Part shown: positions 25,073 to 33,967 of the stretch, piece after piece
Numbering within the stretch: the stretch's first letter is position 1
How the letters are laid out: every line of letters begins with the position of its first letter
NCBI GenBank assembly: GCA_965217565.1
Contig: CBDCIS010000003.1
Location: 186,001-250,000, forward strand
Direction: 5' to 3'
Length of the DNA stretch: 64,000 nucleotides
From: CBDCIS01 sp965217565
GTDB taxonomy: Bacteria > Chloroflexota > Dehalococcoidia > Lucifugimonadales > CATOSD01
Position numbers and translations under genes: made by a program
The notes under the pieces: generated by a model
What the model was told of the DNA's origin: nothing
Seen by the model: the letters and a program-made list of their open reading frames with translations, nothing else
The model's database searches: none

Positions 25073-26411
25073 GCTCTGCCTCCAGCTTGGCCCTGGCCGC
25101 GTCGATTGCCTGCTTCACCTGCGCGAACGACGTCCCTCCCGGCACGTCACGGGCGGCCACGGACGACTCAACCGTGATCGAGAGCACGTCCCGCTCGAAC
25201 AGATCGGAGAAGTCTCGGTAGGTTTCCAGCGGTAGTTCATCGAAGCGTTTGCCCCGCTCGACGGCGTACTCCGACAGTCGCGCGACCACGCCGTGCGCCT
25301 CACGGAACGGCATGCCCCTTTCGACGAGGTAGTCCGCGATGTCGGTCGCCAGGACGTAGCTGCCCTGGACGGCGTCCAGCATACGCTCCGTATTCAGCCG
25401 CAGTTTGGGCATCATGTCGGCGAAAACCTCCAGGGTTGCCAGCAGCGTGTCAACCGTGTCGAAGAATCCCTCTTTGTCTTCCTGCAGGTCGCGGTTGTAC
25501 GTCATGGGAAGGCCCTTGAGCAGCGTGAGCAGTCCAAAGAGATTGCCATAGACGCGGCCCGTCTTGCCCCTGGCAATTTCGGCGAAGTCGGGGTTGCGCT
25601 TCTGCGGCATGATGCTGCTGCCGGTGGTGTACTCATCGCTGAGCCGCACGAAAGCGAACTCGTCCGTGGACCAGATGATGAGCTCCTCCGAGAGACGGGA
25701 GATATGCATCATGCATATCGCCGCCGCTGATTGAAAGTCCAGCAGAAAGTCCCTGTCGGCCACCGCGTCCATGCTGTTGGCGGAGACCGAGCTGAAGCCC
25801 AGTTCGCACGCCACGAATTCCCTATCGATGGGGTATGGCAGCCCTGCGAGCGCGCCGCTTCCCAGGGGCAGCACGTCGGCCCTCTGGTAGGCCTGAGCGA
25901 ACCGCTGCCTGTCCCTGCCCAGCATTTCGTAGTACGCCAGCGCGTGGTGAGCGAACAGCACGGGCTGCGCGCGCTGGAGGTGGGTGTAGCCCGGGATTAT
26001 CACCTCGGCGTTGGCCTCCGCCAGTTCAACCAGGGCCTTGCGAAGCCGCTGTATGACGCCGATGACCTCGGCTATCTTCTCCCGTGTGTACATGCGTACG
26101 TCCAGCGCAACCTGGTCGTTGCGAGAACGCGCCGTGTGCAGCCTGCCCGCGGTGTCGCCGATCTTCTCGTGGAGACGGCGCTCGATGTTCATGTGGAGAT
26201 CCTCGAGCTCAGGACGCCAGGGAAACGTCTCGGACTCGATTTCGCGCCGAATGTCCTCGAGGCCGCGCACTATCTTCGCCGCCTCGTCGTTGGCGATTAT
26301 CTCCTGCTTTGCCAGCATACGGGCGTGCGCGACCGACCCTGCGATGTCCTGCTTGTACAGCCGCCGGTCATAGTGAATCGAGACGGTGTAGCCCGATAGG
26401 ACTTCCCTCAT
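25062..26411 (-). CDS. argH: Argininosuccinate lyase
   Basis: A 449-aa fumarase/aspartase-superfamily enzyme that splits argininosuccinate to arginine and fumarate. The mobile signature loop is GSSIMPQKRNPD (about residue 268) with the catalytic Ser, and the His region is PGYTHLQRAQPVLFAHH. The N-terminus begins at MREVLSGYTVSIHYDRRLY and lacks the usual WGGRF segment, so it is about a dozen residues shorter than most ArgH; no such motif is encoded upstream in frame. It overlaps the MaoC-like gene (ATGA) and rpe. argG is on the same strand 5 kb upstream in another operon. Confidence 0.93.
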   Translation of the reverse strand: MREVLSGYTVSIHYDRRLYKQDIAGSVAHARMLAKQEIIANDEAAKIVRGLEDIRREIESETFPWRPELEDLHMNIERRLHEKIGDTAGRLHTARSRNDQVALDVRMYTREKIAEVIGVIQRLRKALVELAEANAEVIIPGYTHLQRAQPVLFAHHALAYYEMLGRDRQRFAQAYQRADVLPLGSGALAGLPYPIDREFVACELGFSSVSANSMDAVADRDFLLDFQSAAAICMMHISRLSEELIIWSTDEFAFVRLSDEYTTGSSIMPQKRNPDFAEIARGKTGRVYGNLFGLLTLLKGLPMTYNRDLQEDKEGFFDTVDTLLATLEVFADMMPKLRLNTERMLDAVQGSYVLATDIADYLVERGMPFREAHGVVARLSEYAVERGKRFDELPLETYRDFSDLFERDVLSITVESSVAARDVPGGTSFAQVKQAIDAARAKLEAEHGV

Positions 26412-26890
26412 GCCGTCTGGCCCTCCCGCTTGGGAACTAGGAAGCGACGGCGCAGGGTCAGTATCTGCTCCTCGCGCTGGTTGAAACCGCGGCTCTCCAG
26501 ATAGACGATGCCTCTGTCCGGGCGGCTCCTGGACTCTCGCACTTCCAGGATCTCGCTCTCCGCGTAGATGGTGTCGCCGTGAAACACGGGGCCGAGATGC
26601 GTGATGCGCTCGTACTCCAGGTTGGCGATGGCCCGACCGGAGGTGTCCCTGACGCTCATCCCCACGACGAGGCTTATGATGTATGCGCCGTCCACAAGTA
26701 TCTTGCCGTGCTGGTGATGGGTCTGCATATGGTGCTCATCGATGTGCAGCGGGTTGTGGTTCATCGTGAGCAGGGAGAACAGGTGGTTGTCCATCTCGGT
26801 AACGGTCTTGCCGGGCCAGTGCTTGAACACGTCCCCAACAGCAAAGTCCTCCAGGTAACCGCCATAGCTGTCGCGTCCGTCGTGAATCAT
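26408..26890 (-). CDS. MaoC-like acyl-CoA dehydratase
   Basis: A 160-aa hotdog-fold protein of the MaoC/mesaconyl-CoA hydratase-like group. The active-site helix region is LTMNHNPLHIDEHHM (the N-x-x-P-x-H motif with Asn and His), followed by ILVDGAYIISLVVG and the strand HLGPVFHGDTIYAESEI in outline. It should hydrate or dehydrate a 2-enoyl-CoA or mesaconyl-type CoA. Start and stop overlap the neighbouring genes by 4 bp each (ATGA), so it is firmly within the argH-rpe-tyrS operon although it is functionally unrelated to it. Confidence 0.85.
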   Translation of the reverse strand: MIHDGRDSYGGYLEDFAVGDVFKHWPGKTVTEMDNHLFSLLTMNHNPLHIDEHHMQTHHQHGKILVDGAYIISLVVGMSVRDTSGRAIANLEYERITHLGPVFHGDTIYAESEILEVRESRSRPDRGIVYLESRGFNQREEQILTLRRRFLVPKREGQTA

Positions 26891-27222
26891 TGTTTCGTCA
26901 CCTCGGCAGAGTTATTGGGGTAGTTTCCCATGACGCGTAGATTGTCGATCAAGGGGTCGTTGGGATGAATGGCCAAAAGCTGGCGGACGTTTACTCGTCG
27001 CGTTTCGCGCTTCTCGCCTGACACAACAACGTAGTCCGGGCCTATCTCTTTGACCCAGACCTTCGCGCCCTGTTCCGGCATATTGATAGGAGAGCCTTGC
27101 GTTCTTTTGGCTTTGAGTTCCTCAGCCAGCGTTGCCCTGTGGGTATCTATGTTGTCCATGAAATGCTCGATTTCAGGCAACATGAGCCGCTTGGAAGCGC
27201 CCAGAACCTCGATTCCAATCAT
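26887..27222 (-). CDS. Hypothetical protein with truncated DUF2283-like N-terminus
   Basis: A 111-aa protein. The first residues (MIGIEVLGASKRL) match the last strand of the small DUF2283 domain, which usually ends in a VGIEILxAS-type sequence. Upstream, the same frame is open for another 20 codons (reading DGRVLNENHIDFNHENR) before a TAA, with no start codon, as if the first part of the domain was lost. The rest (coiled segment 20-45, then AKVWVKEIGPDYVVVSG) is unrecognised. It couples to the MaoC-like gene through an ATGA overlap, so it may still be translated as the first gene of the operon. Confidence 0.55.
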   Translation of the reverse strand: MIGIEVLGASKRLMLPEIEHFMDNIDTHRATLAEELKAKRTQGSPINMPEQGAKVWVKEIGPDYVVVSGEKRETRRVNVRQLLAIHPNDPLIDNLRVMGNYPNNSAEVTKQ

Positions 27223-27294
27223 TCGGTTCTCATGATTGAAGTCTATGTGATTCTCATTGAGAACTCTCCCATCGCCCGTATCTAGCGATTACGG

Positions 27295-29058
27295 TCACGC
27301 TGCTCCAAACTCATGAGGCCCGGGCCAGATTGCTACGACTACATTCGCGAGTTTTGCGCTTCGCTCATCGATGCCTTCTTCGTTCCACTTGTTAGGAGCC
27401 GCTTGAAGTAACCTCTTGTTGAGAAACAGGCTGCTGTGTTTGTCCAGTGCTGTCCGTTTGATGTCCCACTCCCCATTTGAGATGCTCGAGTTCAGTTTTC
27501 CCGTGACAAGGGTCAAATTGCCGAGTTTATTCACTGCCTTGTCTCTCAAGCTGGATACTTGATCTTTGTCCTGAGTATCACTAGGCAATGGCCAATGGGT
27601 TGCCCACTTTTGGGGCATTACGTGCTCAAGCGTCAGCGATTGTGTGTTTCCAAGCGGCTCAGCCTTGTCGTCCCGAAGCGCAAGTTCAACCGCTTCCAGT
27701 ACCATCTTGCGGCGGCCGATAGTTCCCTTCATCTCCTCTAACTCTAGCCGTTCCCTTAACATCTCGTCATTCGGCCAAATCTGTGTGTCTGAGGTTCTGC
27801 GTGCGAGGTACTCGACGATGGTGTGGTCGGCTATCAAAGGGTCCTTTCCCTTGAGTTCCACAACGAGGCTGATGAAAAGCCTGTTAAGCCCCTGCGATTG
27901 CATTCCGCATAGCATTCGCCTCACCAAATAGCTTTCCAATGCCCTTATGCTTCTTAGACGTGCTTTTTGGGGTGTATCAGATGTGCATAACCATAAGAGC
28001 ACGGGCATTACTACGCCCAATTCCATAACCCTCATTCGGGAGAGGAAGGACTCCATGCCTGCGACTGTACCCTGAACTAACTCCCTGTAGCTGAGCCCTG
28101 TGTTGCGAACTTGCGCAGTCGTTGTTTCAATATCCTCGTCTTCGATGTACTGGCGGAATTCAGCGGCTACTCTGTTTGCCGATACGTCGGTGCCAGTTTG
28201 CATCGTAATCCAATAGTTTAGAAATCTGTCCAGATGTATCCTGACATTTCGCCCCTCTGTAGTTTCTCCTCTCCACCACTGATCTTCAAACATGCCCCAC
28301 AATGCACGCGCCCTTTCGGGCTCTTCAACAATGTTCGCCTCGTACATCACAGTATTCTTTATCAGATCGGACTGTAGCAGAGGTTCGCCGCGTGCATTAA
28401 GCGTCTCAAATATGATGTGAGGCTTTTCCTCCGTATCCAAGTCAATCACTGCCATGAGCAGATAACTTTTCAGCGTTTCTTCTATGGCTTCAGACCTTTC
28501 GAAAATCTTCTGTGGAACCTGATTCAACCATTTGTCAATTTCACGATAAAAGTATGCGTGCGCTCTTTCTATTGGCCACAAGGAATTCTCGTCACTATAG
28601 TCGTTCCTAATGGCTTCTTGGAAAGCTCACTGGTCGTTGGTGTTCGCTTGGAGAATCTTAGGCTCATTGTTGCTGTCGTCAGCCCAATAGACCTTTGGAT
28701 TCGCGGTCAATTCCCTCAGTCTGTTGGCCCTCACCGTGTCGTCGCGACCCTGAAGAACTCGCTGTGATGCCCTAATCATCAGTTGCAAGGTCGTCAATCG
28801 CTGCTGCCCATCAACTACAAGCCGCTTGGCTGGTTCTCCCGAATTGTTGGTCATCTGCTGCAACACAATGGCCCCCATAAAGTGGGGCCGGACATTCCCG
28901 CTATCAGAGACATAGCGTTCCGCAACATTTCGAATATCTTTCCATAGTGGTTCCCACTGATTTTCTTTGCTCCAAGCGTACGGTCTCTGGAACTGAGGTA
29001 TTCTGAAAGAAGTTGGTATGCCGAAGAGTTTCTCAAGGCTATTGATGTTTGCTTCCAA
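27295..29058 (-). pseudogene. DUF262/DUF1524 (GmrSD-like) restriction protein, interrupted by in-frame TGA
   Basis: One 588-codon frame from TTG 29058 (AAGGAG 7 nt upstream) to 27295, broken by TGA at 28627-28629. The N-terminal part has the DUF262 ParB/Srx-like signature (FRIPQFQRPYAWSKENQWEPL, then VVDGQQRLTTLQLM in outline). The C-terminal part has the DUF1524 HNH-type motif (LEHVMPQKW ... NKLGNLTLV). This architecture matches GmrSD-type modification-dependent restriction proteins. The TGA lies between TNDQ and AFQEAI, where the family shows a variable residue; one CGA-to-TGA change explains it. No SECIS-like hairpin follows. The gene is AT-rich against its neighbours. A base-call error is the alternative. 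Confidence 0.78.
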
Positions 29059-29093
29059 CTCTTAGCTCCTTGCGTCTTACCGAAGTTTCTAGC

Positions 29094-30257
29094 CTATATC
29101 TTATACTGTTGCAGCAGCCGGCGCGCTATCACCAGCTTCTGGATTTCGTTCGTGCCCTCGCCGATTATCATCAGCGGAGCGTCCCTGTAGTACCGCTCCA
29201 CCGGGTAGTCCTTGATGAAGCCGTAGCCGCCGTGAATTCGCATGGCCTCGAGCGCCACCTCCCCGCAAACCTCGCTGGCGAACAGCTTGGCCATGCCCGC
29301 CTCCAGGTCGATGCGCTCCTTGCCGCCGTCCTTCTTGGCGGCGGCGTCGTAGGTGAGCAGCCGCGCGGCCTGCACCTTCGTCGCCATGTCCGCCAGCTTT
29401 ATCTGAATGGCCTGGTGCTCGGCTATGGGCACGCCGAACGTCCTGCGCTGCTGCGCGTACCTGACGGCAGCCTCGAACGCCGCCGTGGCGACTCCCACCG
29501 CCCTTGCCGCCACGTTGATGCGGCCCGTCTCCAGCGCGCTCATTACCTGGCGGAACCCCTGCCCTTCGGACTCGCCCACGAGATTGTCCGCTCCAACGCG
29601 GCAGTCCTCGAACACGAGCTCGCAGGACTCGATTCCCCGGTAGCCCAGCTTGTCCAGGTGCCTGCCTACGCTGAACCCCGCCGAGGGCTTCTCCACGATG
29701 AAGCAACTAATGCCGCGATAGGCGGGCTCGGCGTCCCGGTCGGTCTTGGCCAGCACCGCGAAGGCGTTGCCGTTCTCGGCGTTCGTAATGAACATCTTGG
29801 AGCCGTTGATGACGTACTCCTCCCCGTCTTTTACGGCGGCCGTCTGGATATTTTGAACGTCGCTCCCCGCGTCCGGTTCGGTCAGACCCAGCCCACCTCT
29901 GATCTCTCCCGTAACCATCCTGGGCAGGAACCTCTGCTTTTGCTCCTCGGTGCCGGAGGTGGCAATGATATGAGACATCACGTGATGCGTGCCGATTATG
30001 CCGCTGACGCTCATCCAGCCCTTGCTTATCTCCTCGAATATCATGGCAAACGTGGTGTAGTCCAGCCCCATGCCGCCGTACTCTTCAGGGATGGTGATGC
30101 CGAACAGCCCCATCTCCCTCATCGTGCCCACGAGCTCGTGAGGATAGATATCCTCGTTATCGTACCTGTTCGCTATGGGTTCGACGTCGCGCTGTACGAA
30201 GTCGCGTACCATGCTCACTATCTGGCTGCGAATCTCCGGGGAGGTGTTGGCGGTCAA
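29094..30257 (-). CDS. Acyl-CoA dehydrogenase
   Basis: A 387-aa flavoprotein of the acyl-CoA dehydrogenase family. Three domains are evident: N-terminal helices (SMVRDFVQRDVEPIA), a middle beta-domain with GLTEPDAGSDV (FAD/substrate signature), and a C-terminal helical domain with RRTFGVPIAEHQAIQIKLADM in outline and MIIGEGTNEIQ, whose Glu is the usual catalytic base. TTG 30257 is preferred (AAAGGAT 6 nt upstream); the ATG at 30290 lies inside the upstream gene. It starts 5 nt after the stop of an APH-like kinase gene, and the pair probably works together. Confidence 0.88.
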   Translation of the reverse strand: MTANTSPEIRSQIVSMVRDFVQRDVEPIANRYDNEDIYPHELVGTMREMGLFGITIPEEYGGMGLDYTTFAMIFEEISKGWMSVSGIIGTHHVMSHIIATSGTEEQKQRFLPRMVTGEIRGGLGLTEPDAGSDVQNIQTAAVKDGEEYVINGSKMFITNAENGNAFAVLAKTDRDAEPAYRGISCFIVEKPSAGFSVGRHLDKLGYRGIESCELVFEDCRVGADNLVGESEGQGFRQVMSALETGRINVAARAVGVATAAFEAAVRYAQQRRTFGVPIAEHQAIQIKLADMATKVQAARLLTYDAAAKKDGGKERIDLEAGMAKLFASEVCGEVALEAMRIHGGYGFIKDYPVERYYRDAPLMIIGEGTNEIQKLVIARRLLQQYKI

Positions 30258-30261
30258 GTTT

Positions 30262-31398
30262 CTATCCTTTCGGCATAAGCTCGATGGCATTGTGATCGCT
30301 GATGGCCGACGCCATCCTGCGCATTAGTGTCTCGAATAGAGCGAGGCCCCTCTCGGTCTCACGCTCCGCCGCCGCGGCCGCGATGACGCCCAGCATCAGG
30401 CAGGACAGCAGCGAGAGGCGGTAGTCTTCCAGGCAGTGTTCCAGGTCGTACCCCGCAACGCCGTTCAGCGCCAGCGTGGACACGTAGAGACGCAGGAGGT
30501 CTCGCTCCCACGACCTGCGCGTTTCGGGGCTGAGACAGCCCGAGAGGAACCAAGCGACGTCGAGTACGCCGCGGCCCCGACGAAAGAGCTGCCAATCGAC
30601 CACGGCAAACGCCGCTCCTCCGCGCGCGTCGAAGAACATGTTGTCGAGCCGGTAGTCGCCGTGAACCAGCGTCTGCGGAGGTCCGGCGGCCAGGCTTCTT
30701 AGGGCCGCGACGTTTCGTCCAAGCCGTTCGCCGACTTCCGATAGGGAGCCGGGCAGCCCGTCTCCCATCTCCGCCGTGAGCCGCGCCCACGAACGTTGGT
30801 AGAGGCGTTGAAACTCGGTAGAGCCGGAGTCCGCCAGCCTCATCCAGTCGAGTTCCGCAAGGCTTGCGTTCTCCCACCACGCAGCGTGAAACCCGGCGAT
30901 CTCCCGGACGGCTTGCTCGGACTCGGCGAGGGAGCATCCGGCCACTTGGTCGCCCGCTCGGGCAGGGGCGAGGTCTTCCAGGAGCAAAACGAACCCGCCC
31001 GATTCCGAATCGAACGCGCTGTAGTAGCGGCGCGGCGTTCTCAGCTGGACGCGGGCCGCGATCCATTCATAAAAGCCGACCTCCCGCTCGTAGAGCGCGT
31101 TGCCATCGGCGATCCTTCGCATGACGCGATTATCCGTAGGCAGCTTGACGACTAGTGAGAGCGGAGCGTCCTCTTCATGTGGATCGTATTCTACGCTCAG
31201 TCGAGCGAGCGAGCCCGCGAATCCCCTACCTTCTGATAGGCTGACGGCGTCTATCGAGGCAACGGCGGCGTTGGCTATCGTTCCGCTCGAGCGCAGAGCC
31301 GCGGTCAGCCATTCGGGCGTGACGTCCCGCAGGCCGCCGGGAATCCTGGGACAAGGCAACGCGCCTGCGTCGGTTCTCTGTTCGAGCAATGGGCACAA
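30262..31398 (-). CDS. APH/ecdysteroid-kinase-like small-molecule phosphotransferase (LvaA-like candidate)
   Basis: A kinase of about 378 aa with the aminoglycoside-phosphotransferase fold. LVVKLPTD carries the ATP-binding Lys, VHGDYRLDNMFF is the Brenner catalytic loop (His-Gly-Asp...Asn), and AVVDWQ is the metal-binding Asp. It is immediately upstream of an acyl-CoA dehydrogenase gene. The same two activities are fused in human ACAD10/ACAD11 and are separate in the Pseudomonas putida levulinate operon (LvaA, LvaC), where they phosphorylate 4-hydroxyacyl-CoA and then eliminate phosphate. That role is an inference from context. The start may be TTG 31398 or TTG 31389, the latter better spaced from CGGAG. 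argG lies 9 nt upstream. Confidence 0.78.
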   Translation of the reverse strand: MCPLLEQRTDAGALPCPRIPGGLRDVTPEWLTAALRSSGTIANAAVASIDAVSLSEGRGFAGSLARLSVEYDPHEEDAPLSLVVKLPTDNRVMRRIADGNALYEREVGFYEWIAARVQLRTPRRYYSAFDSESGGFVLLLEDLAPARAGDQVAGCSLAESEQAVREIAGFHAAWWENASLAELDWMRLADSGSTEFQRLYQRSWARLTAEMGDGLPGSLSEVGERLGRNVAALRSLAAGPPQTLVHGDYRLDNMFFDARGGAAFAVVDWQLFRRGRGVLDVAWFLSGCLSPETRRSWERDLLRLYVSTLALNGVAGYDLEHCLEDYRLSLLSCLMLGVIAAAAAERETERGLALFETLMRRMASAISDHNAIELMPKG

Positions 31399-31407
31399 CT
31401 CCGAGGG

Positions 31408-32670
31408 TTACCGCCCCAGGCTGGGAAACTGCTTCATCCCAACATTCTTTGCCGACACGCCAAGCACCTTCAAGAATCCCTCCGCATCGACGTGGTCGTA
31501 GGAACCCATGGCCTCCATCGAGGAGTCGTCGGTGTAGAGCGAGTGCGGCATAGCGTCCGGCGTGTCCTCTGCCGTCTCGAAGTAGATGTCGCCCTTGTAT
31601 AGCCGCACCGCTATCGTGCCGGTGGCGAGGCGTCGTATCGGCTCCAACGCCGCCAGCGCAGATGTGGTTGCCAGATCCAGCCAGTAGCCCTGGTATATCT
31701 GGAGGCTGATAGTCCGGGAAAGTTGATCGAAAAACTCGCGCGCGCGCCTGTCCAGGATGAACTGGAGCAGGTACTCGTAGCTGCGTCCCAAGAGTTCCAT
31801 CGCGGGCGCTTCGTACAACCCCCTGGACTTTACGCCGACGAACCTGTTCTCCACCACGTGCGCGCCTATGCCCACGCCATGCTTGCCCGCAACCCGGTTC
31901 GCGCGCTCGAACATGGGCACCATCTCCAGCCGATCGCCATCGAGCGCGACGGGAACGCCCTCCTCCCAGCGGACGCTCACGACCTCGGGCTTGTCCGGGG
32001 CGTCCCAGGGCCACACGCCCATGCCGGGCTCGACGAAACCGGGCGCGATACGCACGTCCTCGAGGTCGCCCGCTTCGTGCGTCAACCCCAGGAAGTTGGC
32101 GTCGGTCGAGTAGCGAGACTCCCGCGACGGCTTTATCGGCAGGTGGTTCGCCTCGCAGTACTCGATCATCTGCTGGCGGCCGGGAAACCGGCTCACGAAC
32201 TCGGCGTCTCGCCAGGGAGCGTAAACCTCTATGGACGGGTCGAGCACGTTCGACGCAAGATGAAACCGCACCTGGTCGTTGCCCCGGCCCGTCGCCCCGT
32301 GAAAGAGCACGCCGATGCCCTGCTTCTGAAGCTCGGGCAGCATCGTGCCTACCGTGATGGGACGCGCGATGCCGGTGGTGTTCCAGTAGCCGCCCTCGTA
32401 GCGCGCCTGCGCCTGGATGACCTTAAGGCCCGCCTCGGCCAACGCCTGCTGCCCAGGAACGATCGCCGCGGTCTCCGCGCCGCAGCCGACCATACGGTCT
32501 GTCACGGCATCTAGGCTCTCCTCGTCGGGCTGTCCCAGGTCCACGGTGAAGCAGCGCACCGAAAAGCCCTTCTCACTCAACCAGTGCGTAACCGTGCAGC
32601 TATCCAGCCCGCCGGACACCGCTCCACCAACAATGGTAATATTGTTGTCCTTGAGTTCGCGCCAGTTCAT
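31408..32670 (-). CDS. argG: Argininosuccinate synthase
   Basis: A 420-aa ATP-pyrophosphatase-type enzyme condensing citrulline and aspartate. The P-loop-like motif is GGAVSGGLDSCT near residue 18, followed by FTVDLGQPDEESL and HGATGRGNDQVRF, and the citrulline-binding region includes SRESRYSTDANFLG. The form resembles the longer E. coli-type ArgG. ATG 32670 is chosen because the conserved sequence starts there. A strong sigma70-type promoter at 32772-32801 would give a leader of about 95 nt. It is likely co-transcribed with the kinase and acyl-CoA dehydrogenase downstream. Confidence 0.94.
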   Translation of the reverse strand: MNWRELKDNNITIVGGAVSGGLDSCTVTHWLSEKGFSVRCFTVDLGQPDEESLDAVTDRMVGCGAETAAIVPGQQALAEAGLKVIQAQARYEGGYWNTTGIARPITVGTMLPELQKQGIGVLFHGATGRGNDQVRFHLASNVLDPSIEVYAPWRDAEFVSRFPGRQQMIEYCEANHLPIKPSRESRYSTDANFLGLTHEAGDLEDVRIAPGFVEPGMGVWPWDAPDKPEVVSVRWEEGVPVALDGDRLEMVPMFERANRVAGKHGVGIGAHVVENRFVGVKSRGLYEAPAMELLGRSYEYLLQFILDRRAREFFDQLSRTISLQIYQGYWLDLATTSALAALEPIRRLATGTIAVRLYKGDIYFETAEDTPDAMPHSLYTDDSSMEAMGSYDHVDAEGFLKVLGVSAKNVGMKQFPSLGR

Positions 32671-32771
32671 GTGTGGTATTGAACCTCGTAAAACAGGGTT
32701 GCCAAGACTAGGGTGGAACCACGCCGTCGGAGGGACGGCAGAGCAAAGCGCTTCCCGCACGTGCCACCACA

Positions 32772-32801
32772 ATTATAGAGACATAGCGAAATGGCGGTCA
32801 A
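32772..32801 (-). promoter_or_regulatory. Strong sigma70-type promoter of argG
   Basis: On the minus strand TTGACC (32801-32796) and TATAAT (32777-32772) are separated by 18 bp. Transcription should start near 32765. The leader to the argG ATG contains a GCCGTC/GACGGC hairpin (about 32716-32732) and complementary GGTGG and CCACC segments, so it may be structured. The gap 32671-32922 holds nothing else recognisable. Confidence 0.65.
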
Positions 32802-32922
32802 CCTGGAGCAGGCCATCCAATAGATTGATACATCCCCCGGCTGGAATAGCCCAACTGGGTAGGAGCGCCATAGGCTTCTCCAGGCATACTCTGACCGCTA
32901 ACCTTCGCCGGCTGCCTTCCCG

Positions 32923-33954
32923 CTACCTCCGTTCGTGCCACTCCTTCACCGCCTGCGGTATCGCCATCAAGTTCTCCAGCCTGGTTGCCAGGGGGACAGC
33001 GCACTCCGGCGCTATCATCTGCACGCCCGCGTCCAGGCAGGCGAACACCTCTTCCCGGACCTTCGCCGGGCCGCGCGCGTAGAGCGTCTCAGGGTTGTTG
33101 ATGTTGCCAACCAGCCCGATGCGCCCGGCCGCCACGTCCATCGCCTCTTGCGGGTCGTTCTTCGAGTCGAAGTGAAAGCTCGCCATGCCGCTCTGCGCGA
33201 TGTAGTCCAGCCTATCCAGCGTGTTGCCACAGATGTGCAGTATGAGGGGAACCTTCAGCCGCTCGGCCATTTCCTGGTGGATTTCGAGCAGGAAGCGCCT
33301 GTAATACTCGCCGCTCACCAAGTCGCCGGTGGCGTGGTCCGGGAATGTCAGCGCGTCTGCCCCTGCGGCGATCTGCGCCTCGCCGAACAGCACCGAAATC
33401 TCCTTCAGCCTGTCGAGGCAGCGCATCACCATGTCCGGGTCGTCCACCGTCATGAGCAGGAAGCTCTCGACGCCAAACACGTGGTAGGCCAGCGTCCAGG
33501 GGCCCATCGTCTTGCCGATGACCGCCGCCTCGGTGCCGTACTCCCGCTTCAGTATCTCTATCGACTTCACGATGGTCTGATTGTCGGGGTGTTCGAGGAA
33601 GCCGTTGGGTATATGGATGTCCTCGAGGCCCTTCCAGATGGGGTTGTACATGCGCACAGTGGGCCAGTTGTCCTTGTCCTCCCATTGCATGTCGCAGCCC
33701 AGCGCGGACGACTCCTGGATGATGGTGAAGTACGGCATCACGGAGTCGAATCCGAGCTCGGTGTAGCCCGTGGCCGCCAGCCGCGCGGCAAGCTCCGGGT
33801 CGCGGCAGGCGTACGGGAAGGGCGCGTCCACCAGGTCCATCAGCTCCACCGTGGCGACGTTGGTGGGATTGGCGACGGGGGTGCGGTCAACCGGTTTCCC
33901 GGCGAGGGCGTTCAACACACGCTCACGCGGCGACATTGTTTCGATTAGCGGCAT
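32923..33954 (-). CDS. Uroporphyrinogen-decarboxylase-family methyltransferase (MtaA/CmuA-like)
   Basis: A 343-aa TIM-barrel protein of the UroD/MtaA family. The late motif LHICGNT together with a downstream Cys in APECAVPL gives the His-x-Cys...Cys zinc site of methylcobamide:thiol methyltransferases (MtaA, MtbA, CmuA) rather than a haem-pathway UroD, which lacks it. It would move a methyl group from a corrinoid protein to a thiol or other acceptor. ATG 33954 follows AGGGAGG by 8 nt, at the very end of the dGTPase-like gene. It lies in an operon with a homocysteine S-methyltransferase homologue. No corrinoid-binding protein is encoded nearby. Confidence 0.78.
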   Translation of the reverse strand: MPLIETMSPRERVLNALAGKPVDRTPVANPTNVATVELMDLVDAPFPYACRDPELAARLAATGYTELGFDSVMPYFTIIQESSALGCDMQWEDKDNWPTVRMYNPIWKGLEDIHIPNGFLEHPDNQTIVKSIEILKREYGTEAAVIGKTMGPWTLAYHVFGVESFLLMTVDDPDMVMRCLDRLKEISVLFGEAQIAAGADALTFPDHATGDLVSGEYYRRFLLEIHQEMAERLKVPLILHICGNTLDRLDYIAQSGMASFHFDSKNDPQEAMDVAAGRIGLVGNINNPETLYARGPAKVREEVFACLDAGVQMIAPECAVPLATRLENLMAIPQAVKEWHERR

Positions 33955-33967
33955 GATGGGGCCTCCC

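Noticed and set aside
28627..28629. In-frame TGA in the DUF262/DUF1524 gene as a selenocysteine codon.
   Set aside because: The family has no Cys there, no hairpin follows at SECIS spacing, and a CGA-to-TGA mutation is simpler.
29049..30278. 409-codon plus-strand frame.
   Set aside because: Antisense to the acyl-CoA dehydrogenase, which has full family motifs.
32690..32770. Plus-strand AGGGTGGAACCACG followed by a hairpin resembles the core of a T-box riboswitch; the minus strand also has GGTGGCACGTGCGGG.
   Set aside because: No plus-strand gene follows, and on the minus strand the motif would be at the very 5' end of the transcript with no specifier stem, so neither orientation makes a T-box.
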